From positions 13,218,336-13,282,335 of the forward strand of contig NC_083340.1 in the NCBI RefSeq assembly GCF_019175385.1: a stretch of 64,000 nt of DNA, written 5' to 3'. Positions 54,046 to 64,000 of the stretch are shown one piece after another. Numbering within the stretch: position 1 is the stretch's first letter; every line of letters starts with the position of its first letter. This DNA is from Lycium barbarum. Taxonomy: Eukaryota > Streptophyta > Magnoliopsida > Solanales > Solanaceae. The notes below the pieces were generated by a model that did not search any database, was not told the origin of the DNA, and was given only the letters and a program-made list of their open reading frames with translations. The position numbers and the translations under genes were made by a program.

Positions 54046-55364
54046 CTAATTCATTATGAGTTTTGGCGCATGAAGGACATTGTTTAACAATAAAGGAGGG
54101 TTCGGGGGAGACAATTTAGCATGACCACAACCTCGAATTGGAATTGAATTACCATTACCAACAACAATGCCAGTATTACGATTGCTCAAATTAAAATAAG
54201 ACGAGAGAGTACCTTTTGTGGATGTCATATGGGACGTGGCGCCGGTATCCATATACCAATTCGAATCGGGTTGGTTCAACGTCATCGTGTGCATGGCCGA
54301 TTCAATATCCGTCGGAGTCCATTGCGTCGGGGGGCCCGCGGCTGCATATGCCTGCTGCTGTGGTCGCGAGCCCAAAATTCCAGGCTGGGCCAGCGACCTC
54401 GGGCCAGACGAAGAAGATGGTGGCTGCCACTGCTGCTGTGGCCGAGCCCACTGCGTGGTAGGATACGGGCAAGGGGGAGCCCACTGAGGCATCCAACCCC
54501 ACTGCCACGGTGAGGAGGGCTGTTGCCACTGCTGCTGGTCACCTGAGGGGCGTCCTCCATGGCGTCGGCTGCCACTGCCGCCGCCCGAACCACGGCCACC
54601 GCCGTTATTATTCCCGCCGCTAGAGCCGCGATTTTTGTTGTTATTTTTGCCCCGATGATGGTGAGAACGACCAGAATTTTCCAGATGAGAAGAGTCATCA
54701 AAATCACGTTTGGAATTAGCCACCATAGCCGCGGGCGAGTCATCGTGCATTTCAGCCAACGCCTTTTCCTCAAGGCACAAACTTGACCGAGCTTCGGAGA
54801 ATGGTGGAAGAGGCTTACTTTGGCGGATGTAGGTACCCAAATTCTTGTATGCCTCTGGGAGTCCAGCCACCAGTTGGAGAACGAGGCGGTTGTCGGTCAC
54901 CGGAGCCCCCACACTCTTAAGTTGATCGGCCAAGGTCTTGAGACGTTGGCAATACGCCGAAGCGTTTGGAAAATCCCGCATCTTGACATGAGAGAAATCA
55001 TGTTCCAAAGCAATAGCACGGGAGTTTTGTTGTCTTGAAAAAGATTACGGAGGCGATCCCAGGCCTCCTTTGCCGATAGGTCTTCTTCGATGATTGTATG
55101 CAATAAGTCCGTGGACATGGTTGCATATACCCATTGAAGTACCGTGGCATCCAAAGTGGACCACAACTCCTTTTCGTCGTCGGTGGTAGGAGCTTTCTCC
55201 TTTCCGGTTGGCAGAATGTGGGAAAGGACACAGTGAGATCGGGCATGAAGTTTGAATAATTCGGCCCAAGCCGAATAATGATCCGTTTCCATCTCAAGAA
55301 TGATTGGGATGTGATTCTGGATGTTGGAGACAGCCAAAGCAGGATGGAACTTGGTGTCTGCCAT
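54046..55364 (-). pseudogene. Copia element 3 gag and protease
   Basis: ATG at 55362-55364 begins MADTKFHPALAVSNI, then UBN2-type gag (WAELFKLHARSHCV, ELWSTLDATVLQWV). A one-base loss in an A run near 55030 shifts the frame; the rest continues EHDFSHVKMRDFPNA. After a Gly/Asn-rich and a Gln/Pro/Trp-rich stretch comes protease WYMDTGATSHMT at about 54235-54265. A stop at about 54048 interrupts the start of the integrase. No CCHC knuckle is seen. Confidence 0.82.
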
Positions 55365-55494
55365 TGATGGAAGGCAAGAAAAATGGACGGAAATCGAAGA
55401 AGAAGAAGAAGAAGACGTCGGAAAAGTGGGTATAGGACGTCGGAGAATTAGGGCAGCGGAAGAGAAGGAAAAGAAACCCTAGTATCTGATACCA

Positions 55495-55641
55495 TGAAAG
55501 AGATTAATTTCGTGATTATTTTCATTGATTGAGTTGGTAAATATACCATAGTTACAATGTCCTATTAGGATACAAACTATACTAACCTAAAATAGAAGAT
55601 TTACAAAATATTCTTTTACTACATATTTACACTATTTATCA
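55495..55641 (-). repeat. 5' LTR of Copia element 3
   Basis: 147 bp. The PBS TGGTATCAGATAC directly precedes it on the plus-strand map (follows it on minus). Confidence 0.92.
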
Positions 55642-55646
55642 AACAT

Positions 55647-56397
55647 AAGATTTTCTATAAGAATTTTGTTTTGTGGAAATAAAGATATGATTGAATCTGT
55701 ACATGATATGATCGAGATAATGTGCACCATGCTCCAAGACATGATTTGTTGACAAATCTTCTTTCTGTGCTCTGTTTTTTGTCATTCTTTTTTCTGCTTC
55801 AGACATTACTAATTTCATTGATATATATACGTCATTGGCAGGACAAGATGATTTAGGACAGGTGTGCGGATTCTCTGGCTTCCCTTGCATGTGCTTTGTT
55901 GTCCTCTAACAAATTATGAATAAAATAATACTTCATTAAGTTTCCTATTTTATTTCTTGATTCTTTTTCATTGTTATGATTTCTACCTGATCAGTGGTAA
56001 TTTTTTACTCTAAATTAATTTTAACCTTTTTTTAATATTTAAAATCTAATAAATATAGACCCAATTAAAAGAGGTCAGACTCGAGCCAATTTTTAAATCT
56101 TACACTAAGTGATAATCCACCCATTTGCTTACCACTTTTAAATGTATCCAAATGATGTATCCTACACATCCTTTGAAATTATTGTCCAAATTCATCAATA
56201 TAATTCTGCATCCGCATTTTCAAGATTTTCATCCAAGCTGATAGTAATTGTTATCCCTAGAGCTCTCTGATTTTGAGTATCTATCTCTTTATTGATAATC
56301 CCCCACCACATATCTAATCAATCAAACAACTAAAATGGTCAATAAATTGAAAAAAATTAAACTTATCACAAGATTATTACCTCCGATGCATTGATAA
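55647..56397. other. Host spacer with paralogue at 11.8 kb
   Basis: 55835-55990 matches 11845-11948 joined to 12290 onward, without the Stowaway MITE. Otherwise nothing recognised. Confidence 0.5.
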
Positions 56398-56402
56398 TTA
56401 GT

Positions 56403-58306
56403 TGTCACGCCTTGAACCATGGCCTGGGCATAACACGGCACTCGGTGCCTTACTACATGTGACCGAGCAAACCATATGACTTGCTGAATCATTATGAGAC
56501 ATATCATAAGTGGAATAAGACATGAATACATAGTGAGCCTTTGTGAAATGTAGTAAGTCATGACAATAAATAGATATACTTGTATAAATCATGAATGCGG
56601 ATAATATCATAACTGAGCCAAAATGGCTAACCGACTCTGAAAGCCTGACATAACATAACTGTCTTATCTAGTCTATGAAACTTCTATCATGAGTCTGACT
56701 GGAAGACATACTTGCTGGGACAAGGCCCCCAGCATACCTTTAAATGTATAACTAACACAATAAAGATAACTGACTACAACCCCGAAAGAGATGGGGCTCA
56801 CTAATAAGCTGATATGAGCGAATCCTATTGAACAGATGCGTCGTCCTGTAAATCAGTACCTGCATCGTGAAATGCAGGCCCCGGGCAATAAAAGGAGACG
56901 TCGGCACATAGAATGTACTGGTATGTAAAGCAACTAAAAGAAATAACATGGGACATGAAATAACATGATAAGAAGTGAAACTGAAAACCTGGACATGAAC
57001 ATAAGCATGAATACATATATATACAACATGGGTAAAACATTTGAAGTTGGGAGAGCAATAAACATATAACCGACAACATGGTCTGGTACTTGCGTCCTAC
57101 CAGCAGAACACTCACAGCTTGCCAGGGTAATGAGATTTAAACATGGCATGAAAGGATCCAGTCATTATGAGAAATCGTCCTAAACATGGGCGGAGCGATC
57201 CTCATCCTACGGTGGCAACGTAGTTTCAGGCTGCTTGATGTCTTCTCGGTAATTAATGCAACTCCCAAAAATGTGGTCATGGAAAATAGGTGGCACTTGC
57301 TGCTCATGATTTTCATGAATCATAACTTGCATGTACATGGATATCATTTCGTAGTATTCTTGCGTGAAAACGTGTAAAGCATGTATAGCATTTTCTTGAA
57401 AATAAACTAAATAAATTATATCTTGTATGTAAGAACCCATGGAATGCAAAGTATGGGTTTTCATGGATTACAAACAGATTCTCAATAATCATGATGAGTT
57501 ATCAATAACACAATGAAGAATGTATGACAATCTAACGCATAATATAACATGGGGCATGGGCCTAGGGTTATCATAAACATGGTTAAAAACCCTAGTTTTC
57601 GTAAAGTTTCATACTTTATGGAAGAAGAAGCGTGGGGACGAACAATGATGTTCCCCCACTTAGATAGCAACTGTACATACCTGGTAATGCCCCAAACTTG
57701 CAATAAAAATCTGAACTTTGAAGAAGAATTCCAAAGCTTAGTCTTGAATTCCCTTGAATTGGGTTTTCATGAAAACCCTACGTTAAGAACAATGATTTAG
57801 AATTGGTTTGGAAGGGCTTGGAATAGGCTTACCTTATTGTTTTGGATTGTTGGGAGAAGAAGACCTTCGTGCTAGGGCTTGGGAGTATGAAAAATAGAAT
57901 AAAAAGGCTGAACAGGAGTATTTATACTTAACTGCATCGGGGTATTATACGGTCAACTTATACAGTCCGTATAACATGGCCATATTTAACAATGATTAAA
58001 TTTCCAGAAAATGGAAATTTCCCAGATGAGTTTCACGACTATAAATACGGTCCGTATAATATTATACGGACACAAGTACGGTCCATATAACTTTAGACCC
58101 TTGACAGAAACTGGGATTTTCCCCCCGTGAAACACGGACTGGTTATACAGGCCGTATAAAGTTATGCGGTCTGTATAACTGGTCGTATAATTGAATTTTT
58201 TTCTGAACTGAGACAAATTAATTCCAACATTTCCCACACTTCTCATCTGATCTTCTAAGTCTCAAATCATGAATGTAACCTAGTTTTAAAGGTACAAGGT
58301 GTTATA
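56403..58306 (-). mobile_element. Solo LTR (Gypsy-like), minus strand
   Basis: Plus-strand ends TGTCACGCCTTG and CAAGGTGTTATA, flanked by TTAGT at 56398-56402 and 58307-58311. 1904 bp, no coding. On minus it reads TATAACACCTTG...CAAGGCGTGACA, similar in style to the LTR at 41523. The part at 57945-58195 is rich in ATACGG/CCGTAT palindromes. Confidence 0.82.
57945..58195. repeat. Cluster of ATACGG-CCGTAT palindromes
   Basis: At least seven occurrences of TATACGG or CCGTATA, including ATACGGTCCGTAT at 58045-58057 and an exact 18-bp palindrome CCGTATAATATTATACGG at 58052-58069. Confidence 0.8.
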
Positions 58307-58311
58307 TTAGT

Positions 58312-58625
58312 AGTAGTAACTATTACTCCATAAATTTAATTTCTTGCTATCCAACACAATGTAACGTTTTTCAATATACATTAACTACACCTTTTTAAAA
58401 ATGGGTTGGGTCGGTCTTTTTTTAATTGGGTAAGTATCTATAAGATTAAAAAAAAAAAAATGTTAAGTAAAAAATTACTATTCATCGAAAGGTTATGTTT
58501 TTTCGACAATTGTGACTTGTGCGTAATTAGTAGGGTGAAGTTTGTGATCTTTTCCTAGAAACTTAATTATGTGATTTTGGTTTAAAAAAAATTAAAATTA
58601 TTTGACCATCTGTGAAATTTACCCT
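58312..58625. other. Unassigned spacer
   Basis: A/T-rich; nothing recognised. Confidence 0.4.
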
Positions 58626-59065
58626 CCTTTTTCTTGTTTTCGTTTTTAAATTTCTTTGAATCTAAATTTATTTGGGATTGATGTGTTATGAGTTCTTTAA
58701 CCATTTGGATTTAGGTAATCTTGACACTAAATTTATCAAACGCGTGCCTCATTTTGAAGATTCGGGAGCACTTTTAAGATGAAAATATATTTGTGTTTAA
58801 CTAATTGATATATTCAAAACTCTCACTGCTCGGTAATTATTGTATAATATACGCAAGTAATATTTTGTGTTAGCATGTTGATTATTGGGAAAATGAATAG
58901 TCATATATTCTACATCGTTGCTTGAAATAAGATTAATTTACATAAAAAAAATGGTGGAAATATCAGATAATTGGTTCGAGACAATGTGCAATATTATTGC
59001 AAGATCCGCACACCATGCTCACCAAGAAAAAATGAAGAAGAAATATGCTATCCTTTAAACAATGA

Positions 59066-59410
59066 AAATATCGTTAAAAGTAGGGTGAGGATGAGGAGAA
59101 AGAAGAAGAAAGAGAAAGAGAAAAAATAATAAAAGAAAAACAAAAAATGAAGTGTTGGTAATTTTGACATGGCAATGATGTGGCAACGACGTAGCAATGA
59201 TGTGGCATTGATGTGGCAATGACGTGGCGCGAGTGTAATACACCTCCCATTGTGAGAGTGACATTATTTTTTTAGGGTGGAAAATAATTAAAACGTAAGT
59301 TGTTAAGGGGGGTAAATAAATACAATTTAAGTTTAGTTGCTAAAGTGAGTTTTCGTGCCAAGTTCAGGGGTTAAAATATGTATTTTCTCTAATATTTATC
59401 TTATAGTGCT
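59066..59410. other. Insertion specific to copy A
   Basis: Absent from copy B. Holds a GA-rich tract, the 11-bp minisatellite and unassigned sequence; no terminal repeats found. Confidence 0.55.
59170..59229 (+). repeat. 11-bp minisatellite, 5 copies
   Basis: Unit TGGCAATGATG with variants TGGCAACGACG, TAGCAATGATG, TGGCATTGATG, TGGCAATGACG. Two unit joints create ACGT cores (GACGTAGC, GACGTGGC). Confidence 0.9.
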
Positions 59411-60552
59411 ATAGCATGTTGATTACAGGGAAAATGAATAGTAGTATTCGACATCGTTGCTTGAAATAAGATAAAATTATCAAAAAAAATTGTGAAAATA
59501 TCAGACAATTAGTTCGAGACAATGTGCAATATTATTGCAAGATCCGCACACCATGCTCACCAAGACAAAAAAAAAAAATGAAGAGAAAATATGCTATCCT
59601 TTAAACAATGAAAATATTGCACAGTTTGTTTGAGACAACGTGCAGTATTTCAAACTCGATGATCAGTAATTTATTCGACTTTTTTATTTGTACATTCATA
59701 TTTCGATCTAGATCTACCTAACCTTGAGTAGTATTCTCCTAGAACAAAGTGTACTAAGTATTTAATATAGCATTGCATGGCTACCGCGGAATAAGATTCC
59801 ACGTTTTAATTAATGTGAACATATAACAAATTAAAAACCGAAGGTAGCATAAACAATGTTGAGTAAGATGATTTTGTCTAGCACGCAATCTTATATTTTA
59901 TGATTATGAAGGATAAACTAAAATATTCGTAAACACAACAACATATCAGGATAAACTAACTTAATTATATTGACGCAATTTTCACATATGATTAAATATT
60001 TCAGTCTAACAAGTAACATTGGTTATCTCTGCCTCTTCGATATATGCTACCAGCCTATCGCCCATGTGATTAAATATTCGCATATTTCTGATTCGAAGAT
60101 ATAAAATATTAGTTCATCACAACAAAAATACACACTAACGCGCGCACCCAATATGACTTTACAAACAAGTATTTTACATTAATTTAGGACACGTACGCCT
60201 GGCGCACATACCCAAGAATTAAATTATTTAAAGGGCTAGATAAACGGTTGAAGATATTTCATTTACATTAATTTATTTGAGTAACATATATTTTCTGGTG
60301 CAAGATAGTGTACTACTAATCATAGGTACTTTCTCTAATGAGTCATACTACATAATTTAATCGCTTTCTCCGAAAAAGAGTTTCCAAAGAAAGTAAAATG
60401 TACTTCTATATATTATGAAAAATAATAGATCTAGTTCCTTAATTAGAATCATTTTGACTTTACAAACAAGTTTTACATTAATTTAGGACACCTACGCTTG
60501 GCGCACATACCCAAGAATTAAGAGTCTGCGACCTTTTTGGTCTAAAAAAAAG

Positions 60553-62290
60553 CCTTTTTCTTGTTTTCGTTTTTAAATTTCTTTGAATCTAAATTTATTT
60601 GGGATTGATGTGTTATGAGTGCTTTAACCATTTGGATTTAGGTAATCTTGACACTAAATTTATCAAACGCGTGCCTCATTTTGAAGATTCGGGAGCACTT
60701 TTAAGATGAAAATATATTTGTGTTTAACTAATTGATATATTCAAAACTCTCACTGCTCGGTAATTATTGTACAATATATGCAAGTAATATTTTGTGTTAG
60801 CATGTTGATTATTGGGAAAATGAATAGTCGTATATTCTACATCGTTGCTTGAAATAAGATTAATTATATAAAAAAAATGGTGGAAATATCAGATAATTGG
60901 TTCGAGACAATGTGCAATATTATTGCAAGATCCGCACACCATGCTCACCAAGAAAAAAATGAAGGAAGAAATATGCTATCCTTTAAACAATGAAAATATT
61001 GCACATTTTGAGACAACGTGCAGTATTTCAAACTCGATGATCAGTAATTTATTCGATTTTTATTTTTTTTACATTCATATTTCGATCTAGATCTACCTAA
61101 CCTTGAGTAGTATTCTCCTAGAACAAAGTGCACTAAGTGATCAGTAATTTATTCGACTTTTTTTTTTTTTTTGTGTACATTCATATTTCGATCTAGATCT
61201 ACCTAACCTTGAGTAGCATTCTCCTAGAACAAAGTGCACTAGGTACTCCCTTCATTCCAAAATAAGTGTCCTTTTAAGCTTTTTATTTTGTTCCAAAATA
61301 AGTGTAACTTTTGAATTTCAAGAAGAAATTAATTCTATTCTTCCAAACTTATCCTTATTTATTATCAAGAATCATTAAATAACTTTTCTTTTTCTAAGCA
61401 TTAATTAGGGGTAAATTGGTAAGAACACTCCTAATTTTTTAAGAGTGCAATTTCTTAAGAAATATGCATGAGCTCAAAAGATACACTTATTTTGGAATGG
61501 AGGGAGTATTTAATATAGCATTGCATGGCTACCGCGGAATAAGATTCCACGTTTTAATTAATGCGAACATAGAACAAATTACCGAAGGTAGCATAAACAA
61601 TGTTGAGTAAGACGATTTTGTCTAGCACGCAATCTTATATTTTATGATTGTGAAGGATAAACAAACATATTAGTAAACCCAACAACATCTCAGGATAAAC
61701 TAACTTAATTATATTGATGCAATTTTCACATATGATTAAATATTTCAGTCTAACATGGTTATCTCTGCCTCTTCGATATATGCTACCAGCCTATCACCCA
61801 TGTGATTAAATATTCGCATATTTCTGATTCGAAGATATAAAATATTAGTTCATCACAACAAAAATACACACTGACGCGCGCACCCAATATGACTTTACAA
61901 ACAAGTATTTTACATTAATTTAGGACACGTACACCTGGCGCACATACCCAAGAATTAAATTATTTAAAGGGCCAGATAAACGGTTGAAGATATTTCATTT
62001 ACATTAATTTATTTGAGTAACATATATTTTCTGGTGTAAGATAGTGTACTACTAATCATAGGTACCTTCTCTAATGAGTCATACTACATAATTTAATCGC
62101 TTTCTCCGAAAAAGAGTTTCCAAAGAAAGTAAAATGTACTTCTATATATTATGAAAAATAATAGATCTAGTTCCTTAATTAGAATCATTTTGACTTTACA
62201 AACAAGTATTTTACATTAATTTAGGACACGTACGCTTGGCGCACATACCCAAGAATTAAGAGTCCGCGACTTTTTTGGTCTAAAAAAAAT
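60553..62290 (+). repeat. Tandem duplication, copy B
   Basis: Second copy, directly joined to the first. It has its own local duplication of the GATCAGTAATTTATTCGA...AAAGTGCACTA segment (about 61038-61137 and 61138-61242) and a Stowaway insertion. Confidence 0.9.
61246..61506. mobile_element. Stowaway-type MITE in copy B
   Basis: CTCCCTTCATTCCAAAATAA and TTATTTTGGAATGGAGGGAG are inverted repeats, flanked by TA (61244-61245, 61507-61508). Copy A carries the uninterrupted site CTAAGTATTTAATATAGC at about 59752, so the insertion is directly demonstrated. Confidence 0.93.
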
Positions 62291-62493
62291 AATCACATAA
62301 GTAGGTTTCACACACAAATTTTGTGCGCGATAGGACCAAAGTGTAACTTTACACTTAAGTCCTTTCGCACACAGAATCTGTGCGTAATAGGCCTCCATAA
62401 AAACCCTAAAACACTTAGCTAATTTTGAGCAAACTCTTCTCTTTCATTTCCTCCATTTTCACCCCTTCAACACACTTTTGCACCCCCAGAAAC
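62291..62493. other. Short palindromic motifs, possible promoter side of the next fragment
   Basis: CGCACACAGAATCTGTGCG and CACACAAATTTTGTGCGCG are imperfect palindromes, each followed by ATAGG-type wording. Meaning unknown. Confidence 0.35.
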
Positions 62494-62640
62494 ATGTCTC
62501 AAAGCTCCCAAACCTCAATCTTTACTATAGAACCCGATATTTGTGAATGTGGTTATTAATGTAAGCTAAAATTATCAAGGACCCTAGATAATCCGGGTCG
62601 TCGTTTTTGGCGTTGTAAAGTGCCTGAAGGTTATTTGTGC
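62494..62640 (+). pseudogene. GRF-type zinc finger fragment with in-frame stop
   Basis: ATG at 62494 opens MSQSSQTSIFTIEPDICECGY, then TAA at 62557, then CKLKLSRTLDNPGRRFWRCKVPEG in the same frame. The Cys-x-Cys-Gly...Asn-x-Gly-Arg-Arg-Phe-Trp-x-Cys pattern is the plant GRF zinc finger, a probable nucleic-acid-binding module often carried in transposon-linked genes. GAAGGTTATT at the end could be a splice donor. With the stop and no downstream exon seen, it is probably a relic. Confidence 0.6.
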
Positions 62641-62868
62641 TATCTAGTTGTTGTTTATTATTTCTATGCATTTTGTTTATTAAGTTTAATATTCCTATAT
62701 ACTTTGTTTTTACTAGTTGCACCCTTTCATCTATAATGTAATCTACACCCTTTATGAACTAATTTATTTTAGTTTTTCCTTTAAATTATCAATTATTGAA
62801 CTTTTTATGTATTATTAACTCTATAAATTAATAATAGACTTAAACAATCAAAGCAAATTTAAAACTTA
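62641..62868. other. Unassigned A/T-rich spacer
   Basis: No supported feature. Confidence 0.4.
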
Positions 62869-63540
62869 CACTACAACAAATGTGATATTTAGCTACGAAA
62901 TTATTAACTACGACACAAAATTCGTCACCAATTGTTCATTTTTTGTGATGAAAATTATATTTCGTGTTAAATACATAGTCAGAAACTTTTAATGACGAAA
63001 CCTGAAATTTGGTAGCAAAAATTTTGTCCACTAAAGTTTCCCACCAAAAAATAGGTTGGCGTCATTTATTGAGTAATATTTTCCATGAATATTAAATTAT
63101 CAGTGACAAACTATTTCGTCGCTAATAATGTATCCAATTTGTGACAAATCTTTTTTTGTCTTAAAATTAGTTAAATTCTGGTGACGAAAAAATTTGTCGC
63201 AAAAAATATGTTGTTACAATAGCGACAAATTATAGTCTGTAGATAAATGTTGTAAGCTTTAGCCACAAAAAAAATTATATTTAATTGTGACCTTTGTTTT
63301 CGTCACTAATAATATAAACAATTAGTGATGATGATTTTATTGTCTCTAATCAACCTGCGCTTTAGTCACAAAATAGATTTGTCACAAAACATGCAATATT
63401 TTAAATAGCAACGACTTAAAATTTTTAAATAGCAACGACTTAAAATTTGTAGTTGAATAATTCAACTATTTTCTATGAAAAAAATCATAGCTAAATACGA
63501 AATGTTCTTTGGCTACGATTTATAATGATTACAAGTGTAA
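62869..63540 (+). mobile_element. CACTA-type transposon end with subterminal repeats
   Basis: Starts CACTACAACAAATG, a typical CACTA terminus. It is followed by many direct and inverted motifs of the kind TTCGTCACTAAT and TAGTGACGA, the expected layout of transposase-binding subterminal repeats. The other terminus (TAGTG) was not found, so the right limit is uncertain and the element may continue past the window. Confidence 0.6.
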
Positions 63541-64000
63541 ACTGACAAAAAAAAAATCAAGCTCTTCATAAGAAATCGATTGAGTCCATTGGTTAGTTGG
63601 CGAAGGAGAAAAATTAAGAAAAACCGACAAATTCATTTGGAGTTAATTTGTAAAAATGACAGAATCCATCGATTTTCTTAAATTATGCAAATATAAAATG
63701 CACCATCTGGGAATACAGTCGAGGCTTGTACCGCATCAAGGAACTATTCAACCACTTGTGGTGCTTGCTTTTGGTTTTTCTTATTTATACTTTTCAACTG
63801 CATTTTTTGCACGATCGGTGAATTTTGTTATTTTTTAAAAAAACAAATTGCTAACCATACCGGTCAATTATTTTTAATGAGTTGAGCGGAGCTTTGACCA
63901 AGTCGATCGGTTTATGGAATAGTAATTTTTATTTATTTTTAATAGAAAACCGATTAATTTCATTTGTTTACTGAAACAATGAATTTTGTGGTTTAATTTA
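63541..64000. other. Window end, nothing recognised
   Basis: A 60-codon frame at 63656-63838 shows no known motif. ACCGGTCAAT and GATCGGT motifs recur but no element could be set. Confidence 0.4.

Larger units (their letters stand above)
50951..55641 (-). mobile_element. Ty1/Copia element 3, minus strand, recent, very short LTRs
   Basis: LTRs of 147 bp (50951-51097, 55495-55641) differing at one position, flanked by AACAT (50946-50950, 55642-55646). Minus-strand primer-binding site TGGTATCAGATAC at 55482-55494 and polypurine tract CGGGGGTG next to the 3' LTR. Total 4691 bp. The gag-pol reading frame is continuous apart from a handful of lesions, consistent with a recent insertion. Confidence 0.93.
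58626..60552 (+). repeat. Tandem duplication, copy A
   Basis: Starts CCTTTTTCTTGTTTTCGTTT and ends GGTCTAAAAAAAA. Matches copy B from start to end at high identity. Copy A has an extra block at about 59066-59410 and a second, diverged copy of the GTTGATTA...ATGAAAATAT segment (about 59410-59610). Confidence 0.9.

Noticed and set aside
54216..54513. Plus-strand 80-94 codon frames
   Set aside because: Antisense shadows of the low-complexity Gln/Pro/Gly-rich gag of Copia element 3.
1..64000. Integrated pararetrovirus (caulimovirid) sequence
   Set aside because: All RT/RNase H regions seen sit in LTR elements with Copia or Gypsy domain order; no movement or coat protein wording found.

Overview
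This is nuclear DNA from a flowering plant, most likely Solanaceae. It is A/T-rich, holds nested LTR retrotransposons of the Copia and Athila-type Gypsy groups, several MITE families (Stowaway, CACTA, Mutator-like, PIF-like), Helitron-type ends, and SINEs including one with the (TTG)n-type tail known from the Solanaceae TS family. The family placement is inference; no marker gene fixes the species.

Only one convincing host gene is present: a complete nine-exon cytochrome P450 of the CYP87 type on the minus strand (29113-32388), predicted at 482 residues with every splice site GT-AG. Everything else is mobile DNA, repeats or unassigned A/T-rich sequence.

Layout. 1-5683: A/T-rich spacer with a 31-bp tandem array, microsatellites, a MITE and a small Helitron. 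5684-10834: a Copia element bounded by TSD AATTT whose two 215-bp LTRs differ at 2 sites, yet whose gag-to-integrase interior is ruined; only an RT/RNase H ORF (9172-10419) is open. Its interior is packed with short sense-strand hairpins. 10835-15084: a SINE and three MITE-type elements. 15085-25914: a minus-strand Athila element (TSD GATAT) with a full 3' LTR, a truncated 5' LTR fused into gag, and dead pol genes. 26571-27946: two Mutator-like foldback elements. 29113-32388: the P450 gene, with a CACTA MITE in intron 2. 33158-37004: SINE, Stowaway, a 943-bp Mutator-like element with a 9-bp TSD, and a second CACTA MITE. 37164-44694: an older Copia element (TSD TGAAC) whose RNase H is split by a 2450-bp solo LTR (TSD TTGGG). 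47808-48083: a dimeric SINE. 48573-50323: a possible Helitron. 50951-55641: a recent Copia element with 147-bp LTRs (TSD AACAT). 56403-58306: another solo LTR (TSD TTAGT). 58626-62290: a 1.7-1.9 kb tandem duplication. 62494-63540: a broken GRF zinc-finger fragment and a CACTA-type end.

The best candidate for something undescribed is the 5684-10834 element. Dozens of small inverted repeats with different stems share a C(T/C/A)GAA-type loop always in the sense orientation, alongside a nested cruciform and a 30-bp near-perfect palindrome, in an element whose LTRs say it moved recently. All homology statements are from recognition of motifs by eye; no database search was run.
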